This document shows, one piece after another, positions 16,269-26,783 of a stretch of 45,276 nt of DNA. The position numbers and the translations under genes are program-made. Position 1 is the first letter of the stretch. Each line of letters starts with the position of its first letter. Under the pieces are notes generated by a model that ran no database searches, had not been told where the DNA came from, and saw only the letters and a list, made by a program, of their open reading frames with translations. The DNA is from an uncultured Prochlorococcus sp. (GTDB taxonomy: Bacteria > Cyanobacteriota > Cyanobacteriia > PCC-6307 > Cyanobiaceae), in assembly GCA_902594875.1 (NCBI GenBank), contig CACJNU010000015.1, positions 1-45,276 of the forward strand, in the 5' to 3' direction.

Positions 16269-17195
16269 TTATGAAAGCAGGCAAGATAAAAGTGCTTGTT
16301 GCACATGTAATCTATTTTCAGCCTGTTCAAAAATTCTACTATTTTCACAATCTATAACTTCATTTGTAATTTCTTTATTTCTGTATGCCGGCAGACAATG
16401 TAAAACAATTGCATCTTTATTTGCTTTTTTCAATAAATGACTATCTATTGAAAAGCCAGCAAAATCTTTATCCTTCTCATCTTTTTGATTTTCTTCACCC
16501 ATTGAAGACCATACATCTGTATACAAAACGTTTGCCCCATTTACAGCAGTATACGGATCATGAGTGATTTTCAATAAACTATCGTTTTTATATATTTCTC
16601 GAGCTTTTTGTATCACAGAAGGATTTGGCAAATACTTATCAGGACATGCAATCCTTACTTCAATACCTAATAGTGCCCCACATAAAATTAGGGAATGTGC
16701 AACATTATTTCCATCTCCTATGAATGTCAAAACTACATTTCTAAAATCATGAAATTCTTCTTTAATTGTTAAAAAATCAGCTAAAGATTGACATGGATGC
16801 TCTAAATCCGTAAGAGCATTTATGACTGGTTTAGTAGACCACTTTGCATATTCTTCAAGATCAGAATGATTAAAAGTTCTTATAGCAATTAAATCGCAAT
16901 ATCTACTAAGAACTCTTGCTGTATCTTTTATAGGTTCTCCTCTACCAATTTGCGATGTTGTTGGATTAAGGTCAATTGTTGTTCCTCCAAGTCTTGACAT
17001 TGCTACTTGGAAACTAACTCTTGTACGAGTTGATGACTTGTCAAAAATTAGTCCTAATACTTTATTTTTATATTCAATATTTAGATTTCTGTTTTTTAAA
17101 TTTTTTGCAAGCTCAAGAATGTGAACAAGCTCTTCAGTTGAGATATCTAAACAAGATAAAAATTTATTATTAGCAAGCTTGATTGGTCTTAACAT
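16269..17195 (-). CDS. argF: Ornithine carbamoyltransferase
   Basis: This 308-residue enzyme carries the carbamoyl-phosphate loop SSTRTRVSF, HPCQSLADF, the ornithine-side DVWSSMG and the catalytic HCLPAYR. It converts ornithine and carbamoyl phosphate to citrulline in arginine synthesis, in the cytoplasm, probably as a trimer. Length and motif order are normal. It starts 27 bp after the ftsH stop on the same strand, so it may be transcribed with ftsH. Confidence 0.96.
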   Translation of the reverse strand: MLRPIKLANNKFLSCLDISTEELVHILELAKNLKNRNLNIEYKNKVLGLIFDKSSTRTRVSFQVAMSRLGGTTIDLNPTTSQIGRGEPIKDTARVLSRYCDLIAIRTFNHSDLEEYAKWSTKPVINALTDLEHPCQSLADFLTIKEEFHDFRNVVLTFIGDGNNVAHSLILCGALLGIEVRIACPDKYLPNPSVIQKAREIYKNDSLLKITHDPYTAVNGANVLYTDVWSSMGEENQKDEKDKDFAGFSIDSHLLKKANKDAIVLHCLPAYRNKEITNEVIDCENSRIFEQAENRLHVQQALLSCLLS

Positions 17196-17222
17196 CTTAT
17201 TATCGATGAAAAATAAATTTCA

Positions 17223-19097
17223 CTATGCGGGCATCTTAGTTTCTTCTAAGAGAGTTTTAAGATCTTCGCCTTCTATAACTTCTTCTTGAAGAATTTTTTG
17301 AGAAATCGATTCAAGAAGTGGTAAATTATTCCTCAAAATTTTAAGTGCAGTTTCATGTGCATCATCGACTAAATCCCTTACCTCTTTGTCAATTGCTTGC
17401 GCTGTAGCATCACTCACTGATCTTCTGGGATTGTTCCCGTTACCTAAAAATTGACCTCCACCTTGTTTATCATAAGCTAAAGGGCCAAGAATTTCGCTCA
17501 TTCCGAATGTTCCAACCATTTGTTCTGCTATATCTGTTGCTCTTTGTAAATCGTTTGAGGCTCCAGTAGTTATTTTCCCAAATACAACTTCTTCTGCAGA
17601 TCTGCCTCCAAGAAGAGTTGCTATTTGACCTTTTAGTTCCTCTTTAGAATTTAAAAATCTTTCTTCTGTAGGAAGTTGAAGTGTATAACCCAAAGCACTC
17701 ATTCCTCTTGGAACAATTGAAATTTTTGCAACTTTTGATCCCCCCGGCATGAGATGTCCAACAATGGCGTGACCAACTTCGTGATAAGCAACCACTTTCT
17801 TTTCATCATCTTGCAAAACACGGCTCTTCTTTTCTAGGCCAGCTACAACTCTCTCTATGGCTTCACTTAAATCCTGTTGCTCAACACTTGTTCTTTTAGC
17901 TCGGGCAGCAAGCAAAGCAGCTTCATTTACCATATTAGCTAAATCAGCTCCAGCGAAGCCACTTGTAGCTTGTGCAATTGAATCTAAATCTATTGAATCA
18001 GCTAATTTAACTTTTTTGGTATAAATTTCTAAAATTGTTTTTCTACCAGACAGGTCAGGTCTATCAACTAGAACCTGTCTGTCAAACCTACCAGGTCTTA
18101 GTAAAGCTGCGTCAAGAACCTCTGGTTGGTTAGTAGCCGCAAGAACAATAACAGGTTTATCAGTAGAAGCAAAACCATCCATTTCAGTAAGCAACTGATT
18201 TAGTGTTTGCTCTCTTTCATCATTCCCCCCAACTACACCCATAGATCCTGAACGGCTTTTACCAATAGCATCTAATTCGTCAATAAAGATTATGCAAGGA
18301 GCTTTTTTCTTGGCTTGCTCGAATAAGTCTCTTACTCTAGCGGCCCCAGCACCTACAAAAAGTTCCACAAATTCAGAGCCTGAAATAATAAAGAATGGAA
18401 CTTCTGCTTCACCAGCAACTGCCTTTGAGAGAAGAGTTTTTCCTGTTCCAGGAGGGCCTACTAGGAGAACTCCTTTTGGTATTCGCGCTCCAATATCAGT
18501 ATATCTTTCGGGTTTTTTTAAGAAATCAACTATTTCTGTTAATTCATCTTTAGCTTCATCAACTCCTGCAACATCTGCAAATGTCACTTTTGACTCGTCG
18601 TCAGGTACATAAACTTTTGCTTTACTTTTAGTGAAGCTTAAAGCTCCTTGAGCTCCTCCACCGCCCATACTTCTTCTAGCAAAAAATTGCAGAACAAGGA
18701 TAAAAATTAAAGGAGGTACAACCCAGCTCAATATGGTCGAAAAGAAATTAGGTTTTTTGGGAGGCGCAGCGGCGAATTCAACTCCTTTACTTTCTAACCT
18801 CTGTGGAAGATCCATATCAAAAATCGGAGTTGTAGCCAGAACAGAGGGAGCTCCCTCTTCAGCTCCATTCAATTCGTATCTAATTTGTTCTTGTGTAATA
18901 TATGCACGCTTAACTTCTCCATCATTAACCTGATCAATAAATAATGAGTATGGAACTCTGGGGATTTGCATATTTTGATTAGGGAAGAGGCTACTAAATA
19001 AAAGTAATGCTCCAACTCCTATCAAAATGATATTTACAATTCCAAATCTTCTATTAGGTTGATTATCGTCTTGTCTTATTGGCATAGTTGTGGACAA
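17223..19097 (-). CDS. ftsH: ATP-dependent zinc metalloprotease FtsH
   Basis: This 624-residue membrane AAA+ protease has TM1 at about 20-39, an extracytoplasmic domain, TM2 at about 121-140, Walker A GPPGTGKT at 214-221, Walker [10 protein letters not shown], the second region of homology around [17 protein letters not shown], and the zinc motif HEVGHA at about 436-441. FtsH degrades damaged and misassembled membrane proteins, including photosystem proteins in cyanobacteria. The N-terminus ([17 protein letters not shown]) resembles the FtsH1/FtsH3 group of cyanobacteria, but the paralogue class is inferred by eye. A palindrome lies upstream. Confidence 0.96.
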   Translation of the reverse strand: MSTTMPIRQDDNQPNRRFGIVNIILIGVGALLLFSSLFPNQNMQIPRVPYSLFIDQVNDGEVKRAYITQEQIRYELNGAEEGAPSVLATTPIFDMDLPQRLESKGVEFAAAPPKKPNFFSTILSWVVPPLIFILVLQFFARRSMGGGGAQGALSFTKSKAKVYVPDDESKVTFADVAGVDEAKDELTEIVDFLKKPERYTDIGARIPKGVLLVGPPGTGKTLLSKAVAGEAEVPFFIISGSEFVELFVGAGAARVRDLFEQAKKKAPCIIFIDELDAIGKSRSGSMGVVGGNDEREQTLNQLLTEMDGFASTDKPVIVLAATNQPEVLDAALLRPGRFDRQVLVDRPDLSGRKTILEIYTKKVKLADSIDLDSIAQATSGFAGADLANMVNEAALLAARAKRTSVEQQDLSEAIERVVAGLEKKSRVLQDDEKKVVAYHEVGHAIVGHLMPGGSKVAKISIVPRGMSALGYTLQLPTEERFLNSKEELKGQIATLLGGRSAEEVVFGKITTGASNDLQRATDIAEQMVGTFGMSEILGPLAYDKQGGGQFLGNGNNPRRSVSDATAQAIDKEVRDLVDDAHETALKILRNNLPLLESISQKILQEEVIEGEDLKTLLEETKMPA

Positions 19098-19152
19098 ATT
19101 TGAACTTATTATAAACTAAACTAAGAGTTTCCGTATCCGTATTGTTTTATTT

Positions 19153-19180
19153 GGGTAAGAACCGTACGGTACTTTGACCC
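19153..19180. repeat. Inverted repeat with ACCGTACGGT core upstream of ftsH
   Basis: The 10-bp perfect palindrome ACCGTACGGT (19161-19170) is bracketed by GGGT and ACCC, making an imperfect dyad of about 28 bp. It lies in the 93-bp gap between the ribD stop and the ftsH start. It is unusually G/C-rich for this genome, so it may be an operator for ftsH or part of a ribD terminator. No following T-run favours a terminator. Confidence 0.4.
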
Positions 19181-19190
19181 ATTGAAAAGC

Positions 19191-20294
19191 CTATAAAAAT
19201 TTATTTTTAAATGAACTCTTAACGCATATATCGTTCCCAATCAAACTAAATTGAGAATCATTTAATTTAATAATTTCATGCATCTCTTTAAATTCAAAAT
19301 CACCAAAGGGATTCATACTTTTTTCTCCACCTAAAATTTTTGGAGCAATAAAAGTAATTAATTCTTGAATACAGTTAGATTTAATAGCGGCGGTAGCCAA
19401 TCTAGGGCCACATTCCCAAAGAACTTTATTACAACCTCTTTTTGCAAGTATTTTTGAAATTAACTCTGGATTATCCGATGATACCTTCTCAACCTCTACA
19501 CATTTCGGAATCCTTGCGAGGTAGCTTTCATTTGCTGTAGAAGAATCATATATAACTAAAGTTTTTGCCTTATTACAATCCCAAAGATAAGATTTTGAAG
19601 GGAGATCTAAACTTTTTGTGAAAACAACTCGCAAAGGCTCAGGATTTTTGGAACCTCTAGTAGTTAAAAGTGGGTTATCTCTTCTTAATGTGTTTCCCCC
19701 AATTATTATTGCATCAAATTCTGCTCTAAAAGAGTGAACTAATGACCTTGATTCTTCATTAGTAATCCATTTACTTTTTCCATTTTTTAAAGCTATTCTC
19801 CCATCAATACTCATTGCCCATTTAAGAACACCAAATGCTTTTTTTGTAATATTCCTATAAATGAAAGCCTTATTTAAGTCTAAGGATTCTTTTTTACATA
19901 ATCCTAAGGAGACTTCTATTCCAGCCTCTTTTAGCCGTTTAATGCCTTTACCAGAGACTCTTTTATCAGGATCTTCAATAGATATAAATACCTTTTTTAT
20001 CCCATAAGATATAACTTTTTCTACACATGGAGGTGTTTTACCATGATGGCAACAAGGTTCAAGATTGACATACATAGTTCCACCTTTAGCATCCTTTTTT
20101 AAATTATTAAAGGCCATTACCTCTGCATGAGGCATGCCTGCCATAAAATGAAACCCTTCTGAAATAAGGCTTCCATTCTTATCAAGTATCACTGCCCCCA
20201 CACGAGGGTTAGGGCTCGTTGTATTACTGCCTAATGAAGCCAAAAAAATTGCTCTTTTCATCCACTTTATATGGATTATATTTTTTTCAGACAT
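19191..20294 (-). CDS. ribD: Bifunctional riboflavin deaminase/reductase
   Basis: The N-terminal cytidine-deaminase-like domain has the zinc ligands HAEV and PCCHHGKTPPC and the SPNPRVGAV signature. The C-terminal half is the reductase domain (GVLKWAMSIDGRIA, IIGGNTLRRDNP). RibD deaminates 2,5-diamino-6-ribosylamino-pyrimidinone phosphate and reduces its ribosyl chain, the second and third steps of riboflavin synthesis. I take the ATG at 20294, giving 367 residues; a TTG two codons earlier (20300) is an alternative start. It follows the DUF3122 gene by about 15 bp on the same strand. Confidence 0.93.
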   Translation of the reverse strand: MSEKNIIHIKWMKRAIFLASLGSNTTSPNPRVGAVILDKNGSLISEGFHFMAGMPHAEVMAFNNLKKDAKGGTMYVNLEPCCHHGKTPPCVEKVISYGIKKVFISIEDPDKRVSGKGIKRLKEAGIEVSLGLCKKESLDLNKAFIYRNITKKAFGVLKWAMSIDGRIALKNGKSKWITNEESRSLVHSFRAEFDAIIIGGNTLRRDNPLLTTRGSKNPEPLRVVFTKSLDLPSKSYLWDCNKAKTLVIYDSSTANESYLARIPKCVEVEKVSSDNPELISKILAKRGCNKVLWECGPRLATAAIKSNCIQELITFIAPKILGGEKSMNPFGDFEFKEMHEIIKLNDSQFSLIGNDICVKSSFKNKFL

Positions 20295-20309
20295 CTCCAA
20301 ATATCAAAT

Positions 20310-20810
20310 TCAGTTTATTGATCTCCACTCTTTGACAACGAAAGGAGGCACAGGCAACTCAGAAAAAACTCCTGATAAAGATAATCTTAATGGTCTATTT
20401 TTATCTAAATTTTGTATTAATTCATCAAGGTCAAATTCTGCAGCAGCTTGTCTTCCATCATTTACTAATTCCACATTAAGTAATGTTTTATCATCTAAAA
20501 ACCACTGTTTTCTTCCTGATTTAACCCTCAAGTCAGTGGGATGATCAATTCTGAGATTTCCTGGATATCCTATTACTCTCAAGATTAATTTATCCTCAAA
20601 AAGAGGTGATTTGTAAGCTACTAATTGCCAAGTTTCAAAGTCCAAGTCCCTTAAAAACTCACTACTAGCATTTATTAATTCCCCATTTATTTCTGTTGCA
20701 GCAACTTCTGCAGATACTTTTAATGGGTTAAAAATAAAAGATAATAGTAAAAATAAAGGTAATATTCCTTTTAAAAAAATTTTTTTATTTGATTTTGTAA
20801 TTTTCTTCAT
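20310..20810 (-). CDS. DUF3122 family exported protein
   Basis: This 166-residue protein has a basic N-terminus and a hydrophobic stretch at about 10-32 ending in VSAEVAA, a likely signal peptide. The mature part is of mixed alpha/beta composition, with FETWQLVAYKSPL and LRVIGYPGNLRIDHP, which I recognise as the cyanobacterial DUF3122 family. It is probably periplasmic or lumenal. Function is unknown. It overlaps the preceding small gene by 26 bp and lies just ahead of ribD, so the three genes are probably co-transcribed. Confidence 0.8.
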   Translation of the reverse strand: MKKITKSNKKIFLKGILPLFLLLSFIFNPLKVSAEVAATEINGELINASSEFLRDLDFETWQLVAYKSPLFEDKLILRVIGYPGNLRIDHPTDLRVKSGRKQWFLDDKTLLNVELVNDGRQAAAEFDLDELIQNLDKNRPLRLSLSGVFSELPVPPFVVKEWRSIN

Positions 20811-21036
20811 TTTCAGAATCCATCAGAGCATCTAGAGTTACAGCTGTTCTTACAATAGCTTGGTATCTTTTTATTATTTTACGATTTTTCTCTATAACTC
20901 GAGATAAATTTAAAGAGTCTTTTTCAGAATAGCTAGATGTTAAATCGCTAGAATCTTCCTCAATAAACTTAAATTCACTATCTTTGTTAATTAGAGTTAA
21001 CAATAAATCATGTAATCTCTTTCTCCTTTCAGACAA
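20785..21036 (-). CDS. Conserved small hypothetical protein
   Basis: This 83-residue protein is highly charged: a basic N-terminus (SERRKRLHDLL), an acidic serine-rich middle, then a helical basic segment (VIEKNRKIIKRYQAIVR). The start appears to be TTG, since no ATG lies near the N-terminus. It overlaps the next gene by 26 bp, suggesting translational coupling. No domain is recognised. The tight operon position and good codon pattern support a real gene. Confidence 0.6.
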   Translation of the reverse strand: MSERRKRLHDLLLTLINKDSEFKFIEEDSSDLTSSYSEKDSLNLSRVIEKNRKIIKRYQAIVRTAVTLDALMDSENEENYKIK

Positions 21037-21119
21037 TTAATTTACTATGATAACTCGAATAATAATAAGATAATTTAATAAAACATTCAAACAATTTAGT
21101 TCTATTTCATTAAATATTG

Positions 21120-22394
21120 ATGACTGAAGGTAATAGAAAAATTCATGTAATTGGGATTAATTCTTTTAAATTTGAGGATCTATCTTGCAAGTTACAAAAT
21201 CTATTTTTAGAAACAGCAAATATTGCAGTTCCAATTTCATATTTTGAAGAAATTAAATCATGGAGCAAAAATAGTTTATTAAAAAAGAAATCATTTTTTT
21301 CGACCAAAAGTAATGACGAACTTATTAACTGGCTTAGATCTCAAAAAACTGATGTTATTTTAATTTCTAGAGGTGATCCACTTTGGTTTGGAATTGGGAG
21401 AATATTACTAGAAAATTTTTCAAAAGATGAATTAAATTTCTACCCTTCAAATACTTGCATTCAATTAGCATTTAGTAATTTAAAGATTCCGTGGCAGGAT
21501 ACTGTTTGTGTAAGTATTCATGGCAGAGATTCAACCAAGTTAGTTGAAGCTCTTAAAGCAAGGCCTTCAAGTTTGGCTATTATTACAGATTCAAATAAGA
21601 AGAGTTTAGAAATAATCAAAGAAAACTTATCAGAATTAAATCTAATTAACTTCTATGATTTTTGGCTCTGTGAAGAAATAGGCTTCGACAAAGAAAATAT
21701 TAGAAAATTAAATCTTAAAGAATCATTACCCTCTGATATATCAAGTTTGAACATTGTTGTTCTTTCAAAAACAAAGAAAAATTACTCAAATGATAATCTC
21801 CCTCTGTTCGGAATCAGTGACCATATTTTTAAGACTTTTGATGATAGACCAAACTTATTAACTAAAAGGGAGGTTCGTGTTCAAATCTTAGCTGATCTAG
21901 AGCTCCCAAAAAATGGCGTAATATGGGATATAGGAGCAGGTTGTGGGTCAATTGGGTTAGAGGCATTAAAATTAAGGCCTTACTTAGATTTGTTTTGTAT
22001 CGATAAAAGGTTTGGATCAAAAGCACTAATACTAGAAAACTCAGAAAGGCTTGGCGTTAAACCAAAATTTATTTGTGAAGAAGACATAAATAATATATTG
22101 AATACAAAAAATTTAAGTCCTTTTGAAAAACCTAATAGATTAGTAATTGGAGGGTGTGATAAAAAGACTAAACTTCAAATTATTAATGCGATGGATCAGT
22201 GGATGAGTATTGGAGATATTATCGTTATCCCAATAATTGACTTTCAAACTATTAAAGAATTGAAAGAGGAATTAGAAGATAAAAATTTCAAAACAAATTT
22301 AAATTTAATTCAGACCTATAAAAGCTTAAGTATTGCAGATGGAATTAGATTAGAACCAAATAATCCTGTTTTTCTATTAAAAGGGAAAAAATAA
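21120..22394 (+). CDS. cobL: Precorrin-6Y C5,15-methyltransferase (decarboxylating), CbiE-CbiT fusion
   Basis: This protein of about 424 residues has an N-terminal tetrapyrrole methylase domain (VIGINSF, SRGDPLWFGIGR, YPSNTCIQLAF) and a C-terminal class I methyltransferase domain with an SAM motif DIGAGCGSIGLEALKL. This is the CobL arrangement, which methylates precorrin-6Y at C5 and C15 and decarboxylates it in B12 (pseudocobalamin in cyanobacteria) synthesis. The ATG at 21120 is preferred; a TTG one codon upstream is an alternative. It is transcribed divergently from the ribD operon. Confidence 0.9.
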   Translation: MTEGNRKIHVIGINSFKFEDLSCKLQNLFLETANIAVPISYFEEIKSWSKNSLLKKKSFFSTKSNDELINWLRSQKTDVILISRGDPLWFGIGRILLENFSKDELNFYPSNTCIQLAFSNLKIPWQDTVCVSIHGRDSTKLVEALKARPSSLAIITDSNKKSLEIIKENLSELNLINFYDFWLCEEIGFDKENIRKLNLKESLPSDISSLNIVVLSKTKKNYSNDNLPLFGISDHIFKTFDDRPNLLTKREVRVQILADLELPKNGVIWDIGAGCGSIGLEALKLRPYLDLFCIDKRFGSKALILENSERLGVKPKFICEEDINNILNTKNLSPFEKPNRLVIGGCDKKTKLQIINAMDQWMSIGDIIVIPIIDFQTIKELKEELEDKNFKTNLNLIQTYKSLSIADGIRLEPNNPVFLLKGKK

Positions 22395-22397
22395 ATT

Positions 22398-22414
22398 CAA
22401 ATAATTGTTATTTG
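22398..22414. terminator. Weak hairpin between convergent cobL and nadK
   Basis: CAAATAA and TTATTTG form a perfect 7-bp inverted repeat around a 3-nt loop. It overlaps the nadK stop codon. On the minus strand a T-rich stretch follows, so it may terminate nadK. The stem is almost all A/T, so this is tentative. Confidence 0.3.
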
Positions 22415-23316
22415 TTAGGTTTAGCCACATGGGGCAACCCCCAACCTAGTTTATTTCTTAAAACTTGGAAAAATTCATGATCTTCAAGTCGAATAAACTT
22501 TACTGAATGTTTACTTTTTCTTATTAAAACTCTATCTTCAGGCCAAACATAACAACCAGCATTTCCATCAACAACCATTACCAACCTTTCAGGAGTTGCA
22601 GGGAAAACAGTTACTGGTTCTGAATCATTAAAAACTAGTGCCCTCGAGGCCAATGAATGTGGCGCAATTGGAGTTAATTGTACTACTGGACAGTCAGGTG
22701 TAATAACTGGTCCTCCAGCACTCAGAGAATATGCAGTAGAACCAGTTGGGGTAGATAAAATTACTCCATCAGCTGAAATATCCACAGGCGCATGACGCCC
22801 TATAGAAATCTCAAAGTGACACATACTTGTTAAAGGTTCTCTATGAAGAGCCATCTCATTAAGGCAAAGAGACTCCCATCTCCTCTGATCATTCCTCATT
22901 ACACTAATAATAAAGCAAGTTCTTTCTTCAATATCCCAATTTCCAGCAATTATTTTATCTATAGCCTCATCTAGATTAGATAAGTAAGCTTCCGCAAGAA
23001 ATCCTAAATGACCAGTATTTATTGTAAGAATTGGAATTTTAGCGGGTGCCGTTTGCCTTGCAGCAGAAAGTACAGTCCCATCTCCGCCAAGAACTATTGC
23101 AAATTCCATTGATGAATCAAACCCCTCAGGGACACAATTCGTATATCCCAAAGGACGAACATGTTGATCAGGATTTGCGAACCCAACCATCCCTCCAGAG
23201 CTACTAACTCTTACAACTTCAAAATTAGATTTTTCCAATTTTTTTTGAACAGAAGTTGCAGTTTGAACAGCTAGTTCCTTTCCATCATTAACGATTAGTC
23301 CTGCTTTACGTACCAA
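22408..23316 (-). CDS. nadK: NAD kinase
   Basis: This 302-residue enzyme has the family motifs [21 protein letters not shown] and [16 protein letters not shown]. It phosphorylates NAD to NADP, supplying NADP for photosynthetic electron transport and biosynthesis. The start codon appears to be TTG ([11 protein letters not shown]). It is convergent with cobL and lies 69 bp after the pheS stop on the same strand. Cyanobacteria often carry two NAD kinases; which paralogue this is cannot be decided here. Confidence 0.93.
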   Translation of the reverse strand: MVRKAGLIVNDGKELAVQTATSVQKKLEKSNFEVVRVSSSGGMVGFANPDQHVRPLGYTNCVPEGFDSSMEFAIVLGGDGTVLSAARQTAPAKIPILTINTGHLGFLAEAYLSNLDEAIDKIIAGNWDIEERTCFIISVMRNDQRRWESLCLNEMALHREPLTSMCHFEISIGRHAPVDISADGVILSTPTGSTAYSLSAGGPVITPDCPVVQLTPIAPHSLASRALVFNDSEPVTVFPATPERLVMVVDGNAGCYVWPEDRVLIRKSKHSVKFIRLEDHEFFQVLRNKLGWGLPHVAKPNK

Positions 23317-23385
23317 TCAAAAAATTAAAACTAGGACTATCTTAAACTAATTTGTTGGACAATCCTAATTTAAAATTAAATACTA

Positions 23386-24393
23386 TTAGAACTGTTCTAA
23401 GAATCTTATATCATTTGTATAAAATTTTCTAATGTCGTCGATCTGATGTCTCACCATACAAAATCTCTCAACTCCTAATCCTGCTGCAAAACCAGTCCAT
23501 TTCTCAGAATCTATTCCTAATTTTTCTAAGACCTTTGGATCAACCATTCCGCAACCCATTACTTCTAACCATTTACCTTTCCACTGGACGTCTACTTCTG
23601 CTGAAGGTTCAGTAAATGGGAAATAACTAGCTCTAAATCTTACAGGAATATCTCCAAAAAAGGCCTTTAAAAATGTAAGAACTGTTCCTCTTAAATGACT
23701 AAAATTAATGTCTTGATCGATACATAAAACCTCAACCTGATTAAATACAGGGGAATGAGTAGCATCTACTGCATCTCGCCTATATACTCTCCCAGGAGCA
23801 ATAATTCTTACTGGAGGGGGGTTCTTCTCTAGGTACCTTATCTGAACTGGAGAAGTATGGGTCCTTAAAAGTCGATTTTCATCTAAGTAGAAAGTATCCT
23901 GCATATCTCTTGCAGGATGATTTTTGGGTATGTTGAGAGACTCAAAATTATAAAAATCAGTTTCTATTTCAGGACCACTTTCAACTGAGTATCCTAAACC
24001 ACAAAAAATATCTATTATTTCGTCTTGAGTTGAAATCAAAGGATGTTTATTCCCAGGGGGTGTTCCAATTGAAGGGATAGTTACATCAATTTTTTCTTTA
24101 TTAATCTTTTTATCTAAGGCTTCGTTGTTTAGTTTATTTTTTCTTTCAGTTATTAGTTCTTGCAAATTTATCTTTATTAAATTTGCCTTCTGGCCAATAA
24201 TTGGTCTATCAGTAGCAGATAATTGACCCATTGTTTTCAAAATAATTGATAAATCACCTTTTTTGCCTAGCAAAGAAACTCTCAATTGATCCAGTTCTTC
24301 ATGAGTATTAGAATTATCTATATTATTTTTTGCTGTTAGAGAAAGATTATTAAGTTTTTCCTCAATTTGACTTAATGATTCAATTTGACTCAC
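23386..24393 (-). CDS. pheS: Phenylalanyl-tRNA synthetase alpha subunit
   Basis: This 335-residue class II synthetase subunit has an N-terminal coiled coil (about 1-90), then motif 1 (PLISTQDEI), the [11 protein letters not shown] segment, motif 2 ([20 protein letters not shown]), [10 protein letters not shown], and motif 3 [12 protein letters not shown]. It charges tRNA-Phe together with PheT, which is not in the window. The start is GTG. It is divergent from surE. Confidence 0.96.
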   Translation of the reverse strand: MSQIESLSQIEEKLNNLSLTAKNNIDNSNTHEELDQLRVSLLGKKGDLSIILKTMGQLSATDRPIIGQKANLIKINLQELITERKNKLNNEALDKKINKEKIDVTIPSIGTPPGNKHPLISTQDEIIDIFCGLGYSVESGPEIETDFYNFESLNIPKNHPARDMQDTFYLDENRLLRTHTSPVQIRYLEKNPPPVRIIAPGRVYRRDAVDATHSPVFNQVEVLCIDQDINFSHLRGTVLTFLKAFFGDIPVRFRASYFPFTEPSAEVDVQWKGKWLEVMGCGMVDPKVLEKLGIDSEKWTGFAAGLGVERFCMVRHQIDDIRKFYTNDIRFLEQF

Positions 24394-24461
24394 TGATATA
24401 GTAAAAATAAGTATTGCTTTATCTTACTTAAATATCGTCCACAAATAAAATGTCTTGATTA

Positions 24462-25271
24462 ATGAAACCGTTAAAAATATTAATTAGCAATGATGATGGT
24501 GTTTTCGCAGCAGGGATAAGAGCTCTAGCAAAATCAGCCCAAAAAAGGGGACATAAGGTAAAAGTAGTATGTCCTGACCAAGAAAGATCAGCTACTGGTC
24601 ATGGTCTTACTTTACAATCCCCATTAAGAGTGGAAAAAGCTGACGAATTATTTGGAGAGGGTATTGAAGCTTGGGGATGTTCCGGCACACCTGCTGATTG
24701 TGTCAAATTAGCACTATCTGAAATCTTAGATCAAAAACCTGATCTGGTACTATCCGGAATAAATCACGGACCCAATTTAGGGACAGACATTTTTTGTTCA
24801 GGCACTGTCGCTGCAGCTATGGAAGGCACTTTAGAAAATGTTCCTTCTATGGCAATAAGTGTTGCTAGTTTTAAATGGAAAAATTTTGAATTTGCTGGAG
24901 AAATTGCAATGAATATTGCCGAACAAGCTATTAACGACAATTGGCCATCTTCTCTTTTATTAAACTTGAATATACCTCCTTGCGAGAAAAGCAAAATAAA
25001 AGAATTATCCTGGACAAGATTGTCAGTAAGAAAATATAAAAATCAATTTTCTAAAAGGGAAGACCCAAGGGGAGACGATTATTATTGGTTGGCCGGTGAG
25101 GTAGTTTTAGATCTTAAAGCAAAAGGTTACGGCCCAAAAAACTGGCCCAGTGATGTATCTCAAATACAAGACAATAAAATATCTCTTACACCTGTAGAAC
25201 CAGATTTATTTTGGAGGGGTAATTTAGATGACTTACCTAAAATTAATAATTCATTTGTAAATCCTTCTTAA
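24462..25271 (+). CDS. surE: 5'/3'-nucleotidase SurE
   Basis: This 269-residue protein has the metal-binding ISNDDGVFA start, the SATGHGLTL loop, [11 protein letters not shown], and [12 protein letters not shown]. SurE removes phosphate from nucleoside monophosphates and acts in stress survival. Length is normal. The 3' end overlaps the convergent DUF3611 gene by 21 bp, so no terminator fits between them. Confidence 0.95.
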   Translation: MKPLKILISNDDGVFAAGIRALAKSAQKRGHKVKVVCPDQERSATGHGLTLQSPLRVEKADELFGEGIEAWGCSGTPADCVKLALSEILDQKPDLVLSGINHGPNLGTDIFCSGTVAAAMEGTLENVPSMAISVASFKWKNFEFAGEIAMNIAEQAINDNWPSSLLLNLNIPPCEKSKIKELSWTRLSVRKYKNQFSKREDPRGDDYYWLAGEVVLDLKAKGYGPKNWPSDVSQIQDNKISLTPVEPDLFWRGNLDDLPKINNSFVNPS

Positions 25272-25784
25272 AAGCCATAAAGAAAAGCAAAGACCAAAAA
25301 AATGAGCAGCAATAACTTGTGTGTTACTGAGAACTGATAATATTTCTAATCCAGTAATTGGGATATCAGATGTCGCTGTTATCAATTGTCCAGTTGTTTG
25401 AGAGGATGCTTGTATAAATAAGGCACCCATAAGAGCTTGATATCCAATTAATCCAAACAAAATTCCTAATAAGTCTGCTATTAGTCCTCTTTTTATCAAT
25501 TTACCGGTTTGTCCTCTTGAGGGTCTTGCGTTACTTGCGATTGCTCTTCCTGTTCTAACTATTAACCAACCTTGCCAAAGACTAAAAAGAAGTAAAATCA
25601 AGGATATTGTTGTAAGTGATAAGCCAGGCGCTAAGCCAAGCTGTCCTTCGCTATTATTTACAACATTTGAAAAAAGCAAAACAGCTGCAACAACAACGCC
25701 TAAAATGGATTGAACCCAAAAGCGTATCCATCCAATGCGCCGCATTCCAAATGAAAGGGACTGAAAATCAATTTTGTCAGACAT
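25251..25784 (-). CDS. DUF3611 family membrane protein
   Basis: This 177-residue protein has about four membrane segments (roughly residues 25-45, 55-75, 105-125 and 150-172) and a soluble N-terminus reading [14 protein letters not shown], which I recognise as the cyanobacterial DUF3611 family, also found in chloroplasts. Function is unknown. It converges on surE with a 21-bp overlap and is divergent from ribF. Confidence 0.8.
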   Translation of the reverse strand: MSDKIDFQSLSFGMRRIGWIRFWVQSILGVVVAAVLLFSNVVNNSEGQLGLAPGLSLTTISLILLLFSLWQGWLIVRTGRAIASNARPSRGQTGKLIKRGLIADLLGILFGLIGYQALMGALFIQASSQTTGQLITATSDIPITGLEILSVLSNTQVIAAHFFGLCFSLWLLRRIYK

Positions 25785-25852
25785 TCATTTGATTGAATAA
25801 ACTATAATCTATTCAAATTTGCCATCAAAATCATAAAATTGCACGTAATCTT

Positions 25853-26776
25853 TTGATCTCTTTAATATCGCCATCTGAAGTTAAGAATCCTACTTCAATA
25901 GCTATTGGAAGTTTTGATGGCCTACATGCTGGCCACAGAAAATTAATTAAAAGTGTAGTTGAAGAAAATCAACATACCCCAACAATTGCAAGTTTCTGGC
26001 CTCATCCCAGAGAAGTGCTATACAAAGAGACACGTCTCAGACTTGATCTCCCTAACGAAAAACTACCTATTCTTGAAGATCTTGGAATTGAACAATTAGT
26101 TCTAATTCCTTTTGATCAGAAACTATCTAAATTAAGTGCAGAAAGATTCGTAAGAGATATTTTGATAAATCAATTACAAGCAAAAAACATTTCTGTAGGA
26201 GCTAATTTTAAATTTGGTTTTAGAAGAAGTGGAGACATAAATACCATAAAAAACACAATTAAAGATACTGATATAAAATTAAAGATTACTCCAATTCTAG
26301 AAGACAAAAAAGGTAGAATAAGTAGCAGCAGAATAAGAGATTTATTAGATAAAAGTGATCTGAAAAATGCTTTCAAAATGCTTAATAGGCCTTATAGTTT
26401 TAATGGGAAGGTTGTTAATGGTAAAGGGATTGGGAAAGGTCTAGGATGGCCAACCGCAAATCTTGAAATAGATGGCAGAAAATTTTTACCTGGAGAAGGA
26501 GTCTACGCAGCTTGGACAACTATTGAAAATTCCAATCAAAAAATTGAATCTGTTATGAATCTTGGCTCTCAACCAACAATAAATCCTTTATTACCATCTG
26601 CAGTTGAAGTTCATTTAATAAATAAAGATATCGATCTTTATGGTTTAAATCTATCCGTAGAACCAGTTGAAAAACTTAGATCGCAAATCCAGTTTAAGAA
26701 TATAGATCAACTTTCTAATCAAATTAAAAAAGATAGAGATAATGCCCTCAGAATTTTTAAAAACAAAAAAAAATAA
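25853..26776 (+). CDS. ribF: Bifunctional riboflavin kinase / FAD synthetase
   Basis: This protein of about 307 residues has an N-terminal FMN adenylyltransferase domain with GSFDGLHAGHRKL (HxGH) and GRISSSRIRDLL, and a C-terminal riboflavin kinase domain with GKGIGKGLGWPTANLEI. It makes FMN and FAD from riboflavin. No ATG lies near the N-terminus; TTG (then ISLISPSE) is the most plausible start. It is followed 7 bp later by thiE, so the two are probably co-transcribed. Confidence 0.93.
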   Translation: MISLISPSEVKNPTSIAIGSFDGLHAGHRKLIKSVVEENQHTPTIASFWPHPREVLYKETRLRLDLPNEKLPILEDLGIEQLVLIPFDQKLSKLSAERFVRDILINQLQAKNISVGANFKFGFRRSGDINTIKNTIKDTDIKLKITPILEDKKGRISSSRIRDLLDKSDLKNAFKMLNRPYSFNGKVVNGKGIGKGLGWPTANLEIDGRKFLPGEGVYAAWTTIENSNQKIESVMNLGSQPTINPLLPSAVEVHLINKDIDLYGLNLSVEPVEKLRSQIQFKNIDQLSNQIKKDRDNALRIFKNKKK

Positions 26777-26783
26777 ATTACAA

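Noticed and set aside
18292..18612. 106-codon open frame antisense to ftsH
   Set aside because: It is a shadow of the conserved AAA domain, with no start context or protein-like pattern.
19154..19167. Possible NtcA site (GTA-N8-TAC) upstream of ftsH
   Set aside because: The spacing is 7 instead of 8, and the sequence is better described as part of the palindrome.
21037..21119. Possible cobalamin riboswitch before cobL
   Set aside because: The divergent gap is only about 80 bp, A/T-rich, with none of the conserved riboswitch elements.
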